From assembly GCA_031291755.1 (NCBI GenBank), contig JARLIK010000019.1:124001-188000 (forward strand): DNA of 64,000 nt. Direction: 5' to 3'. The stretch's first letter is position 1; each line of letters opens with the position of its first letter. The notes beneath the pieces are model-generated. The model saw nothing but the letters and a program-made list of their open reading frames with translations. It was not told the origin of the DNA and ran no database searches. Shown piece by piece: positions 53,401 through 61,891 of the stretch. Both the position numbers and the translations under genes were made by a program. This DNA comes from Acidocella sp. (GTDB lineage Bacteria; Pseudomonadota; Alphaproteobacteria; Acetobacterales; Acetobacteraceae).

Positions 53401-53592
53401 TGTTACCTCCGGTGCGTCCGACACCGATTCAACGGCTGCCAAACGGCGTTTTGCTGCTGTAGGAGATACAACCATAACGTGTTCCGATCAAATTGCTAAG
53501 GGCCAAATTTCGGCGCGAATCGAGCGCATAAATTGAGGCTCCCATGGCAGGAACAAATTAGCAACAGAAAAAATGGGATTTGTTAATAAATT

Positions 53593-53607
53593 GTTCTTAT
53601 CTTGTTC
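53593..53607. promoter_or_regulatory. LexA (SOS) box upstream of recA
   Basis: GTTC-TTATCTT-GTTC matches the alphaproteobacterial LexA consensus GTTC-N7-GTTC exactly. It lies just downstream of the phoB stop codon and 193 bp before the recA ATG, within the 209-bp recA upstream region, so it marks the recA promoter and the 5' UTR must be long (about 150 bases or more). Confidence 0.85.
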
Positions 53608-53609
53608 CG

Positions 53610-54326
53610 CTACGCGGCAGCCACAGCGCCGTCGAGGTCCAGCGCATAGCCGGCAGCCCGCACGGTGCGAACAATATCGGTCTCGCCCGGGCCGTTGATG
53701 GCTTTGCGCAACCGGCGGATATGCACATCCACGGTGCGGGGTTCCACATGAATATCCCGGCCCCATACGGCGTTCAGCACATCCTCGCGCGAGAATACCC
53801 GCTTAGGGTGACGCAGGAAGAATTCCAGCAGACGGAACTCTGTCGGGCCTAAATGCAGCGCCCGGCCGTTGCGCAACACCCGGTGCGAGGCCGGGTCGAG
53901 TGAAATGTCGTGGAAATTCAGCTTGAGCTTGGTCGGCACCGTGCCGGAGCGGCGCAACAGCGCCCGAATACGGGCAATCAGCGCCTCAGTGGAAAATGGC
54001 TTAGTGATATAGTCATCAGCGCCGGTATCCAGCCCGCGCACCGCATCCTGATCCTCGGCGCGGGCGGTTAGCATGATAATCGGCAGAGTCCGGTTGGCGG
54101 GCCGGCGGCGCAATTGCCGGCACAACTCGATGCCCGACATGGTGGGCAGCATCCAGTCCAGCAACAGCAGATCAGGCGGCGCTTCGGTGATGCGGGTCAG
54201 CGCCTCGCCGCCGTCGCCGGCATCTTCTACCCTAAAGCCCTGCTTCTCAAGATTATAGCGCAGCAGCGTTACCAGCGGCGCCTCGTCCTCAACGATCAGA
54301 ATATAGGGTTTGTTCTGTTCGCTCAT
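53610..54326 (-). CDS. phoB: Phosphate regulon response regulator PhoB
   Basis: PhoB (238 residues) activates phosphate-starvation genes when phosphorylated by PhoR. The receiver has ILIVEDEAPLVTLLRYNLE and DLLLLDWMLPTMSGIELCR with the phospho-acceptor Asp, GADDYITKPFSTEALIARIRALLRR, and the DNA-binding domain has GPTEFRLLEFFLRHPKRVFSREDVLNAVWG and VDVHIRRLRKAI. It is the last gene of pstB-phoU-phoB. PhoR is not in the window. Confidence 0.94.
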   Translation of the reverse strand: MSEQNKPYILIVEDEAPLVTLLRYNLEKQGFRVEDAGDGGEALTRITEAPPDLLLLDWMLPTMSGIELCRQLRRRPANRTLPIIMLTARAEDQDAVRGLDTGADDYITKPFSTEALIARIRALLRRSGTVPTKLKLNFHDISLDPASHRVLRNGRALHLGPTEFRLLEFFLRHPKRVFSREDVLNAVWGRDIHVEPRTVDVHIRRLRKAINGPGETDIVRTVRAAGYALDLDGAVAAA

Positions 54327-54329
54327 GTC

Positions 54330-55052
54330 TCACTTCGCTGGGTCAATATGCACATAGGCTGAAGTCTGGTCGCCCTTCGGGCGGAAATCAGGCAAAGTCT
54401 CGCCGGTCACGGCATAATAGGTCAGCTCCGCAATGTTGGTTGCGTGATCGCCGATCCGCTCCAAGTTTTTGGCGATGAACAGCAAATGCGTGCAGGCGGT
54501 AATGCTGCGGGCGTCTTCCATCATATAGGTGATGAGTTCGCGGAAGATGGTGTTGTAGAGATCATCCACTACCTGGTCAGCGCGCCAGATGCTGATTGCC
54601 TTTTGCGGGTCAGCTTCACCGGCCGCGTCGATCACGGTTTTTAAATTCTGCTGCACCAGGTTGGCCATTTGACCTATGCCTGAGAGCGAATAGGCGCTGG
54701 CCACCTTGTTCAGCACCATGCTGCGCTTGGCAACATTCGCCGCATAATCGCCAATCCGCTCGAGGTCGGTGATGATCTTCAAGGCGGTAACCACCTGGCG
54801 TAAATCATCCGCGACCGGCTGGCGTAATGCCAGCAGTTTGACCGCGAATTGGTCGACCGCACGTTCTTCGGCGTCAATTTTTGGATCTATCGCCACCACC
54901 CGCGCAGCGAGTTCGCTGTCATGGGTCAGCAAGGCGGTAGTTGCATCTGCGACGGAGCGCTCCACCAGTCCACCCATTACCGCAATCATGTCGCGGAGCT
55001 TCTGTAAATCAAACTCGAAGCTTGAGACGATATGTTTGGTATCTTCACCCAT
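54330..55052 (-). CDS. phoU: Phosphate signalling complex protein PhoU
   Basis: PhoU (240 residues) bridges the Pst transporter and PhoR and represses the Pho regulon when phosphate is plentiful. Two repeats of the three-helix metal-binding fold are visible around ITDLERIGDYAANVAKRS and FIAKNLERIGDHATNIAELTYY. It lies 11 bp after pstB and 3 bp before phoB. Confidence 0.95.
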   Translation of the reverse strand: MGEDTKHIVSSFEFDLQKLRDMIAVMGGLVERSVADATTALLTHDSELAARVVAIDPKIDAEERAVDQFAVKLLALRQPVADDLRQVVTALKIITDLERIGDYAANVAKRSMVLNKVASAYSLSGIGQMANLVQQNLKTVIDAAGEADPQKAISIWRADQVVDDLYNTIFRELITYMMEDARSITACTHLLFIAKNLERIGDHATNIAELTYYAVTGETLPDFRPKGDQTSAYVHIDPAK

Positions 55053-55063
55053 GTCTGTGTTCC

Positions 55064-55888
55064 TTAGCCAAACCGGCCAGTAATATATTCCTGCGTGCGG
55101 CGCTCACGCGGGGCGGTGAAAATCTGGCTCGAGGAGCCAACTTCCACCAGCTCGCCGAGGTAGAAAAACGCCACCTGGTCGGCGCAACGGCCAGCCTGCT
55201 GCATGTTGTGGGTTACGATGATGATGGTGAAGTCTTTCTTCAACTCATCAATCAACTCTTCGATCTTCAATGTGCTGATCGGGTCAAGTGCGCTGGTCGG
55301 CTCATCAAGCAAAAGTACTTCCGGGCGCACCGCAATGGAGCGGGCAATACAAAGCCGCTGCTGTTGACCACCGGAGAGGCCGATCGCTGAAGTACCGAGA
55401 CGATCCTTCACCTCACCCCAGAGTGCCGCGCGGGTGAGAGCCCACTCGACCCGCTCATCCATTTCGGATTTCGAGAGTTTTTCGTGCAGACGCACACCGA
55501 AAACCACGTTCTCATAAATCGATTTCGGAAATGGCGTCGGCTTCTGGAACACCATGCCGACACGGCGGCGCAGGCGGTTCAAATCCACGCCGGAAGCTAC
55601 GATATTCTGGTCGCCCAGCATCACTTCGCCCTCAGCGCGCTGGCCGGGGTATAAATCATACATGCGGTTCAAGACCCGCAGCAGCGTGGATTTCCCGCAA
55701 CCGGACGGGCCGATCATGGCGGTGGTTTTGCGATCCAGATAGTCGATATTAATGTCTTTGAGCGCGTGATTATCACCGTAATAGAAATTAAGGTTACGGA
55801 TAGAAACCCTTACTTTATCCATCGCCGCGGCGGCTTGCAGGTCGGCGGGCAGAGGAACTGTGGACATTGGGTGACTCGCTATTTCCAT
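55064..55888 (-). CDS. pstB: Phosphate ABC transporter ATP-binding protein PstB
   Basis: PstB (274 residues) powers high-affinity phosphate import with PstSCA. It has Walker [20 protein letters not shown], the Q-loop [15 protein letters not shown], the signature [17 protein letters not shown] and Walker [14 protein letters not shown], with the His switch in [16 protein letters not shown] five bases before ATG 55888 fixes the start; other upstream Met codons lie nearer the PHO box. No pstS, pstC or pstA is adjacent. Confidence 0.95.
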   Translation of the reverse strand: MEIASHPMSTVPLPADLQAAAAMDKVRVSIRNLNFYYGDNHALKDINIDYLDRKTTAMIGPSGCGKSTLLRVLNRMYDLYPGQRAEGEVMLGDQNIVASGVDLNRLRRRVGMVFQKPTPFPKSIYENVVFGVRLHEKLSKSEMDERVEWALTRAALWGEVKDRLGTSAIGLSGGQQQRLCIARSIAVRPEVLLLDEPTSALDPISTLKIEELIDELKKDFTIIIVTHNMQQAGRCADQVAFFYLGELVEVGSSSQIFTAPRERRTQEYITGRFG

Positions 55889-55911
55889 GTGCGCCTCCAT
55901 AAGCGCGTTTC

Positions 55912-55960
55912 GTGACAGAGCGATGACAGTACCGTGAAGGTTCCATGACACACTATGACC
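55912..55960 (-). promoter_or_regulatory. PHO-box array upstream of pstB
   Basis: On the minus strand CTGTCAT-cgct-CTGTCAC (55912-55929) is a near-perfect PHO box: two 7-bp half sites with 4-bp spacing. Further TGTCAT (55945-55950) and GGTCAT (55955-55960) half sites lie in approximate 11-bp register, with a degenerate site between. The core ends 23 bp before the pstB start. PhoB, encoded at the end of this same operon, should bind here, giving positive autoregulation. Confidence 0.85.
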
Positions 55961-55978
55961 GTTAGGTTTTTATTATGA

Positions 55979-55998
55979 CGGGCCGGAAACGCGGCCCG
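55979..55998. terminator. Short GC hairpin after the peroxiredoxin gene
   Basis: CGGGCCG (55979-55985) faces CGGCCCG (55992-55998) across a six-base loop, 14 bp beyond the peroxiredoxin stop. No T-rich tract follows it on the minus strand, so termination would be weak or Rho-assisted. It separates peroxiredoxin from the PHO-box promoter. Confidence 0.5.
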
Positions 55999-56012
55999 CC
56001 ATAATCGTCAAA

Positions 56013-56657
56013 TCAGCTGCGCGGCAATTTCGGCTGCTTCACAATCCGCAGGTAGGGTTTCAGCGTCTTCCAGCCTTCAGGGAAGCGGGTTTTGGCATCC
56101 TCGTCGGAGAGTGACGGTACGATGATCACGTCCTCACCGTCTTTCCAGTTCACCGGCGTCGCCACTTTATGGGCATCGGTGAGCTGCAAGCTATCCACAA
56201 CCCGCAGAATTTCCAGGAAATTCCGGCCGGTGGAGGGTGGGTAGGTGAGGATCAGCCTGACTTTTTTGTTCGGGTCGATCACAAATACAGAACGCACGGT
56301 TACTGAGGGATCAGCATCGGGGTGAACCATACCGTAAAGGTCGGACACCTTGCGGTCATGGTCGGCCAGCACAGGGAAGTTCAGAGCCTGACCTTGGGTC
56401 TCCACGATATCAGCCGCCCAGCCGGCGTGGTTTTCGCCGGTATCAACCGACAAGCCAAGCGGTTTCACATTGCGCTTCTTCCATTCCGGCATCAGCCGCG
56501 CCACTTCGGCCAGTTCTGTGGTGCAAACCGGGGTATAGTCCTTCGGGTGGCTGAACAGGATGCCCCAGGACGAGCCCAGGTAATCGTAGAATTTAATTTT
56601 CCCCTGGCTGGAATCCTGTTCGAAATCAGGTGCCAGCTGGCCGAGTTGAATGGTCAT
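56013..56657 (-). CDS. 1-Cys peroxiredoxin (Prx6 type)
   Basis: The 214-residue protein reduces peroxides in the cytoplasm. The peroxidatic Cys45 is in HPKDYTPVCTTELAEVAR, and the Prx6-specific C-terminal dimerisation domain is present (FPVLADHDRKVSDLYGM, YPPSTGRNFLEILRVVDSLQ, VNWKDGEDVIIVPSL). No resolving Cys is seen. AGAGGA precedes ATG 56657. It is monocistronic, bounded by the PHO-box promoter of pstB and a tRNA gene. Confidence 0.94.
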   Translation of the reverse strand: MTIQLGQLAPDFEQDSSQGKIKFYDYLGSSWGILFSHPKDYTPVCTTELAEVARLMPEWKKRNVKPLGLSVDTGENHAGWAADIVETQGQALNFPVLADHDRKVSDLYGMVHPDADPSVTVRSVFVIDPNKKVRLILTYPPSTGRNFLEILRVVDSLQLTDAHKVATPVNWKDGEDVIIVPSLSDEDAKTRFPEGWKTLKPYLRIVKQPKLPRS

Positions 56658-56790
56658 GTTTCGTCCTCTTGTGAAATAAAGTCAGCAATTAAGCCTCGCG
56701 CCACTGCGTATGGCGGGCAGAGGAGGCATTGTCCAACAACAGGAGACCACTGCCAATAGGCGCGAAATGAGAGAAAATTTTTCTAAATTT

Positions 56791-56865
56791 TGGTGGGCGC
56801 GACAGGGATTGAACCTGTGACCCCCACCATGTCAAGGTGGTGCTCTACCGCTGCGCTACGCGCCC
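56791..56865 (-). tRNA. tRNA-Val (GAC)
   Basis: The minus strand folds as a complete 75-base tRNA. The acceptor stem GGGCGCG pairs with CGCGCCC, the anticodon stem CCACC/GGTGG encloses the loop TTGACAT with anticodon GAC, and the T arm carries GGTTCAATCC. CCA is encoded in the DNA (56791-56793 on this strand). It lies between dnaE and the peroxiredoxin gene on the same strand, and an AT-rich tract follows immediately. Confidence 0.95.
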
Positions 56866-56916
56866 ATTCCGGGGCGGGTTCTAGCCGTGTTGCGTTTTGG
56901 TGGCAAGCCTTGGAGC

Positions 56917-59900
56917 CTACACATCCTCCACCAGTTCCACCCCAGGGACCATCTTCAGGGCCTGGGCCAAACGCGGTGAGACGTTAAATAACCCTGGCAA
57001 CACCACGTCTAAACTGCGCTCCACGCCTAATTTGGGCACCAAGGCTATCTTGCCACGGCCTTTGCCTTCGCGGTCCAGCAGCGCTTTGATGTGCGGCAGA
57101 GCCTCGGTGCGGTCTAGCCAAATGCGTAACCCAGCCCCTGCCTTAGAGGCCGCTTCATCCAGCAACCCGATATCCTGGGCGGTAATCCTGAGTGCTTCGT
57201 TCTCGATCTTCACATCGGCGGTCACCAGCAGGGCGGTTCCTTCGCTCAGAATTTCCCGGCTGCGGTTCAGCACCTCGGCGAATAAGGTCACCTCAAAACT
57301 ACCTGCCATATCGGAGAGCGTCACCCACATCATCCGGCTGCCGGTGCGGGTGATGCGTTCCTTCTTGGCGGTCATGGTTCCAGCTAATTTGATCCGGCTG
57401 CCGGTTTGCGCCCAGCGCTCGATGGCGCTGGAGGCCACCACGCCCAGGCGCTTCAGGGCAATGGCGTACATGTCCAGCGGATGCGCACTGATATGAAACC
57501 CAATGGCCTCGGCTTCAAAAATCAAACGGTCGGTTTGCGGCCAGTCCGGTATATCCGGCAAGCGGATGGCTTCCGGTTCGCCACCACCAAACAAACCAAC
57601 TTGGCCAGATTCGCGCTCCTCTGCCTGGGCTTGCGCACGGCGGATGATTGTCTCCGCCAAGGCGAAAACCTGCGCACGGTTGGGTAAGATTGAATCGAGC
57701 GCGCCGGCTTTGGCCAGCGTTTCCAATTGGCCCTTGGTGGCGGCCCGTGGGTCGAGGCGGGCGGAGAAATCGGCAAGGCTTTTGAATTTTTTGGAACCCC
57801 TGGCAGTAACAATCTGTCCCATCGCCGCAGCACCCACGCGTTTGATGGCACCTAGCGCGTAACGAATCGCCAAGGTTCCTTCTTCCTGCTTCTCCACAGT
57901 AAAATCAGCGCCGGAGACATTAATATCAGGAGGCAATACAGCAATCCCCAGCCGCACCGCGTCCTGCCGCAATGAGGCGAGTTTTTCAGTGTTGGCCTGC
58001 GCCAGGCTCATGCAGGCGGCCAAAAACGCCACCGGATAATTCGCCCGCAAATAGGCGGTTTGGTAAGAGACCAAGGCATAGGCTGCCGCGTGCGATTTGT
58101 TGAAGCCGTAGTCAGCAAACTTTGCCATCAAATCGAACACTTCTTCGGCCTTGGCGGCTTCAAACCCTTGCGCTTTCGCGCCGTCGGTGAAGATTTTGCG
58201 TTGCGCGTCCATTTCAGCACGGATTTTTTTGCCCATCGCGCGGCGCAGTAAATCAGCGCCCGCCAGCGTATAGCCGGCCATCACCTGGGCGATCTGCATC
58301 ACCTGTTCCTGATAGATCATGATGCCGAAGGTTTCGCTCAATATCCCCGCCAGCGCCGGGTGCGGCGGCTCCCACGGCGCCCCTCGCTTGCGGGCGCAGT
58401 AATCCGGGATATTGGCCATCGGGCCGGGGCGGTTGAGCGCCTGGATGGCGACGAGGTCTTCAAACTTGTCAGGGCGCATTTGCAATAACGCACCGCGATA
58501 TAGCTGTGTTTCAAAGGTGAACACGCCCCCGGTGTCGCCTTTGGAAATCATCTCGTAGGTTTTGGCATCATCTAGCGGCAGGGAGGCGAGATCGATCTCC
58601 ACGTCTTGCTCACGCAAAAATTTCAGTGCGCGGTCCAGCACGGTCAGGGTGGTCAGCCCCAAAAAGTCGAACTTCACCAGCCCGGCTTGCTCGACATATT
58701 TCATCGAATATTGCGTGACCAATAAATCCGAACGCGGGTCTTTATACAGCGGCACCAACTGGTTGAGCGGCCTGTCGCCGATCACCACACCGGCGGCGTG
58801 CGTACTGGCGTGGCGGTACAGCCCTTCCAGTTGCAACGCAATTTCCATCAATCGCCGCAACGCTTCATCCTGCGCGCGTAATTCCTGCAGCTTTGGCTCG
58901 CCATCAATCGCCTGTTGCAAGGTTACCGGTTTGGCCGGGTTGTTGGGGATCAACTCCGCCACCTTATTCACCTGCCCATACGGCAGCCCCAGCACCCGCC
59001 CGACATCGCGCACCGCGGCACGCGCCTGCAATTTTCCAAACGTGATGATCTGCGCCACGCGGTCTTTGCCATATTCGCGCGTCACATAGGCGATCACCTC
59101 ATCGCGCCGCTCCTGGCAGAAATCGATATCGAAGTCCGGCATCGAGACACGTTCAGGGTTTAAAAACCGCTCGAACAAAAGTCCAAAATGGATCGGGTCC
59201 AAATCGGTGATCAGCAGCGCCCACGCCACCACCGAGCCAGCACCCGAGCCGCGCCCTGGCCCCACCGGAATTTTCTGTGCCTTCGCCCATTGGATGAAAT
59301 CTGCCACGATCAGGAAGTAGCCGGGGAAGCCCATTTGCTCGATCACGCCCAGCTCAAATGCCAGCCGCTCGCGGTAGGGGGCGCGTAAATCCTCGGTTAG
59401 TTTTATCGCATCCAACCGGGCTTCCAGCCCTTCGGCGGCCATGGCGCGGATGGTCTGCGCCTCAGTGGCGCCCTCGCGTACTTTGGGGCAGGTGGGTAAT
59501 AACGGCTTGCTGGTTTCCGCCATGGCGGCGCAAGTTTTGGCGATGGCGATGGTGTTGTCACACGCTTCCGGCAAATCGGCGAATAATTGGCGCATATCGG
59601 CTGCCGGTTTGAACCAATGTTCCGGCGTCACGCGGCGGCGCTCGGGTTCGGCCAGCACCCGGCCCTCGGCGATGCACAGCAGCGCATCATGCGCCTCATA
59701 CATTCCCGGGGTGGCAAAATAGCATTCATTGGTGGCCACCAAGGGCATGGCGAATTTATCCGCCAGCGTGATCAACCCCGGCTCAACCGCTTCCTCCAAT
59801 TTCTCGCCATGGCGCTGCAACTCCATGCCAATCCGGCCGGGGAATAGCGCCTGCAATGCGCCTAAAAGCGTCTCCGCCTCCGCCACCTGGCCCTCAGCCA

Positions 59901-60330
59901 GCAGCCGGCCGATAGGCCCATGCGCCCCGCCGGTGAGCAAGAATAACCCCTCAGCGTGCGATGCCAGCATGTCCATCGAAATCTGCGCTTTCGCACTCGC
60001 CTCATCGCCCAAAAAGCTCAACGAGGAGAGTTTTTGTAAATTGGCAAAGCCGGTGGGGGTTTGCGCCAGCAGCACCACGTAATCCGGTGCCAGCAACGCG
60101 CTGCCCTTACGGGCCAGGCCCAACTGGCAGCCGATGATGGGCTGGATGCCCTTGCCCACGCAATATTGCGAAAATTCCAGGGCGCCGAACATGTTGGAGG
60201 TATCGGTAATGGCCACCGCCGGCATGTTCCCGGCCCGCGCGAGAGCGGGGATTTGGTCCACTTTGATGGCGCCCTCGGACAGCGAATAGGCCGAATGCAC
60301 CCGTAAGTGGACAAAATTCTCAAAAGGCAT
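56917..60330 (-). CDS. dnaE: DNA polymerase III subunit alpha
   Basis: DnaE (1137 residues) is the replicative polymerase subunit. The N-terminal PHP domain begins FVHLRVHSAYSLSEGAIK and AVAITDTSNMFGALEF; the polymerase core has PVGPGRGSGAGSVVAW and the catalytic Asp residues in MPDFDIDFCQERRDEV; later come the helix-hairpin-helix region and an OB-fold domain near residue 970 (GTMTAKKERITRTGSRM). Length fits the family. AGGAG eight bases before ATG 60330 fixes the start. It stands alone, with 128 bp before the RAYT remnant on the other strand. Confidence 0.97.
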   Translation of the reverse strand: MPFENFVHLRVHSAYSLSEGAIKVDQIPALARAGNMPAVAITDTSNMFGALEFSQYCVGKGIQPIIGCQLGLARKGSALLAPDYVVLLAQTPTGFANLQKLSSLSFLGDEASAKAQISMDMLASHAEGLFLLTGGAHGPIGRLLAEGQVAEAETLLGALQALFPGRIGMELQRHGEKLEEAVEPGLITLADKFAMPLVATNECYFATPGMYEAHDALLCIAEGRVLAEPERRRVTPEHWFKPAADMRQLFADLPEACDNTIAIAKTCAAMAETSKPLLPTCPKVREGATEAQTIRAMAAEGLEARLDAIKLTEDLRAPYRERLAFELGVIEQMGFPGYFLIVADFIQWAKAQKIPVGPGRGSGAGSVVAWALLITDLDPIHFGLLFERFLNPERVSMPDFDIDFCQERRDEVIAYVTREYGKDRVAQIITFGKLQARAAVRDVGRVLGLPYGQVNKVAELIPNNPAKPVTLQQAIDGEPKLQELRAQDEALRRLMEIALQLEGLYRHASTHAAGVVIGDRPLNQLVPLYKDPRSDLLVTQYSMKYVEQAGLVKFDFLGLTTLTVLDRALKFLREQDVEIDLASLPLDDAKTYEMISKGDTGGVFTFETQLYRGALLQMRPDKFEDLVAIQALNRPGPMANIPDYCARKRGAPWEPPHPALAGILSETFGIMIYQEQVMQIAQVMAGYTLAGADLLRRAMGKKIRAEMDAQRKIFTDGAKAQGFEAAKAEEVFDLMAKFADYGFNKSHAAAYALVSYQTAYLRANYPVAFLAACMSLAQANTEKLASLRQDAVRLGIAVLPPDINVSGADFTVEKQEEGTLAIRYALGAIKRVGAAAMGQIVTARGSKKFKSLADFSARLDPRAATKGQLETLAKAGALDSILPNRAQVFALAETIIRRAQAQAEERESGQVGLFGGGEPEAIRLPDIPDWPQTDRLIFEAEAIGFHISAHPLDMYAIALKRLGVVASSAIERWAQTGSRIKLAGTMTAKKERITRTGSRMMWVTLSDMAGSFEVTLFAEVLNRSREILSEGTALLVTADVKIENEALRITAQDIGLLDEAASKAGAGLRIWLDRTEALPHIKALLDREGKGRGKIALVPKLGVERSLDVVLPGLFNVSPRLAQALKMVPGVELVEDV

Positions 60331-60458
60331 GGGGGCGACTCCTGTGGAGGGCCATGTTCGGCGGTTTTGACGGGGGATTCAAGGTTTAAGCGGAAAGTGT
60401 GGCACGGCCAAGCTCTTCCACGCTTCCGTATCGGAACCGATATGTCTAAGCTGTGCTG

Positions 60459-60746
60459 ATGCCCGATTATCGACGTTATCGCGTGGCTGGTGTCACGTAC
60501 TTCTTTACGGTTAACTTGGCTAACCGGGATACAAGTTTGTTGACCGAGCACATTGACGTAAGAAAAACATGTAATCTTCAGGAAAAACCTCTATCTTTCT
60601 TTGCTCGGAACCTAAACGACAAGGGATTGGTTATCTTGATGAAGATTGCCGGAGAAAATGCGCAGATCCAGCTGTTACGAGATGACGGCTACGCGCAAGA
60701 GGTGGATCGGGCGGGCATGAAAATAATGGTGTCAAGTGATGTCTAG
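60459..60746 (+). pseudogene. Remnant of a REP-associated tyrosine transposase (RAYT)
   Basis: The first 35 or so residues (MPDYRRYRVAGVTYFFTVNL, then ANRDTSLLTEHID) match the conserved N-terminus of RAYT (TnpA-REP, Y1-transposase) proteins. Homology stops near 60560; the rest of the frame is unrelated and I do not recognise it. The His-x-His and catalytic Tyr parts are missing, so the enzyme is dead. A REP inverted pair 1.2 kb downstream is consistent with past RAYT activity here. Confidence 0.7.
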
Positions 60747-61515
60747 GAATATATGCGTTATTTTATGTGTTTTGTGCCTGCTTGTTGGGGGCAATTCTAG
60801 ATCCGCAGCGGCTAGCCTTCCATATGTTAATTGTGAGATAAGCGATCAACCAGAACAGGTTGCACCGCCTAAAGAGGTAATTGATATCAGCCTTCCCGTC
60901 GCAATAGCAGCGAAGCTGGCGTATTATTACTTCCATGGGGATATTGTCCTCGCGCCTCGAGGATGGAGTTGTTTTGATAAAAGTCACTTCGGTTCAACTC
61001 TAGAGATTCTGGAGGTAAACCCTAAGGATTCTAATTCTCCTCTTTATGGGGTTTATAGTGGATCCATTATAAACGGAACTATTGGCAATCAAGCAGAAAT
61101 ATATGATTGGACAAAGGCATACTTTCCGCAATTTCCACAATACGTTCCTGATCAGTATCAGGTTGGCCCGGGCACCTTTTCGAGTCGAGAAGAAATAAGC
61201 ACCATACCGAGATATCCCAGTGATACTTTAAGGAACAATAATCCATTCCTAGTCAGATATTTAACGCAGCGTTTTAATGGAGGCATTGGGCTCTATATCA
61301 TAGATCACGTAATGAATACCCAAGCAAAGCGGCAATCTCCAGCCGTCCCGATACAAGGGTTTATTGCGATTTCAACCTCACCACAAGCTAGGGCTTGTAC
61401 ATTATTCCTGTATGCGATGACATTGCCTCCAGAGTTCTCCGAACTGGAGCCGTACCTGTTAGAAGAGAAAGAGCACAAGACAGATACAATTATCCAATCC
61501 GGTCAAGGATGTTAA
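60739..61515 (+). CDS. Exported protein of unknown function
   Basis: The 258-residue protein has an N-terminal signal peptide (SRNICVILCVLCLLVGGNSRSAAA) and a soluble body with Tyr/Pro-rich segments such as AAKLAYYYFHGDIVLAPRGWSCFDKSHFG and FPQYVPDQYQVGPG; five Cys follow the likely cleavage site, near both ends of the mature part. I recognise no domain. GTG 60736 is an alternative start. Base composition is AT-rich compared with core neighbours. It follows the RAYT remnant directly and a 94-residue gene starts 32 bases after its stop, so the two may form an accessory pair. Confidence 0.6.
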   Translation: MSRNICVILCVLCLLVGGNSRSAAASLPYVNCEISDQPEQVAPPKEVIDISLPVAIAAKLAYYYFHGDIVLAPRGWSCFDKSHFGSTLEILEVNPKDSNSPLYGVYSGSIINGTIGNQAEIYDWTKAYFPQFPQYVPDQYQVGPGTFSSREEISTIPRYPSDTLRNNNPFLVRYLTQRFNGGIGLYIIDHVMNTQAKRQSPAVPIQGFIAISTSPQARACTLFLYAMTLPPEFSELEPYLLEEKEHKTDTIIQSGQGC

Positions 61516-61547
61516 TATACTAAATTCTTAGTTTAGGAGAGTTTCGT

Positions 61548-61832
61548 ATGGCAGCGGCTACTAGCGCAATTAAGGTTGGTCCAGGCGAAGTTCAATACAG
61601 TTTTTCTGATGGTTCGGTGATTATTTGGAGTGGATATAATAGTCCACAGGCAGATAATAATCTCGCCAATCAAGTTGTTGGAAGCTTCACCGATATTGGT
61701 GAATATGTCGATGGCACCCATACTTGGTCTATCTTTCAGGGTCGTGCTATTGGCGTTCAGGACCTCGAAAGTTATCTTTTATCTGTATCGAGCAAGCGTA
61801 GGATGGGTGAGCGGAGCGCTACCCATCACTAA
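61548..61832 (+). CDS. Small unknown protein whose C-terminus is encoded by a REP element
   Basis: A 94-residue protein that I do not recognise. TAGGAG eight bases before ATG 61548 is a good ribosome site. The central part (VQYSFSDGSVIIWSGYNSPQADNN and GEYVDGTHTWSIFQG) looks like a small beta-rich domain without signal peptide. The last 11 residues, RRMGERSATHH, and the stop are read from the left REP arm (61797 onward), so the original C-terminus was probably replaced when REP arrived. AT-rich like its upstream neighbour. Confidence 0.55.
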   Translation: MAAATSAIKVGPGEVQYSFSDGSVIIWSGYNSPQADNNLANQVVGSFTDIGEYVDGTHTWSIFQGRAIGVQDLESYLLSVSSKRRMGERSATHH

Positions 61833-61882
61833 TTCGGTGCCGGTAAAATTGATGGGTAACGCTTGCGCTCACCCATCCTACG
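61797..61882. repeat. REP inverted pair (BIME-like)
   Basis: CGTAGGATGGGTGAGCG at 61797-61813 is exactly inverted at 61866-61882, and inner arms around CTACCCATCA and TGATGGGTAACGC extend the symmetry. The GTAGGATGGGTGAGCG...ACCCATC type is typical of RAYT-associated REP sequences in Proteobacteria. It lies between the small orphan gene and the antitoxin stop, and could also act as a terminator for both convergent genes. Confidence 0.85.
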
Positions 61883-61891
61883 TTAGAGTGG

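Noticed and set aside
53541-53570. Second LexA-like site (GAAC-N7-CAAC) upstream of recA
   Set aside because: One half site is imperfect and the exact site at 53593 already explains SOS control.
56790-56987. Plus-strand open frame across the tRNA-Val gene
   Set aside because: It is read through the complement of a complete tRNA and into dnaE; not a gene.
60560-60746. C-terminal part of the RAYT-remnant frame as a separate gene
   Set aside because: No start with a ribosome site, no recognisable domain, and it overlaps the signal peptide of the next gene.
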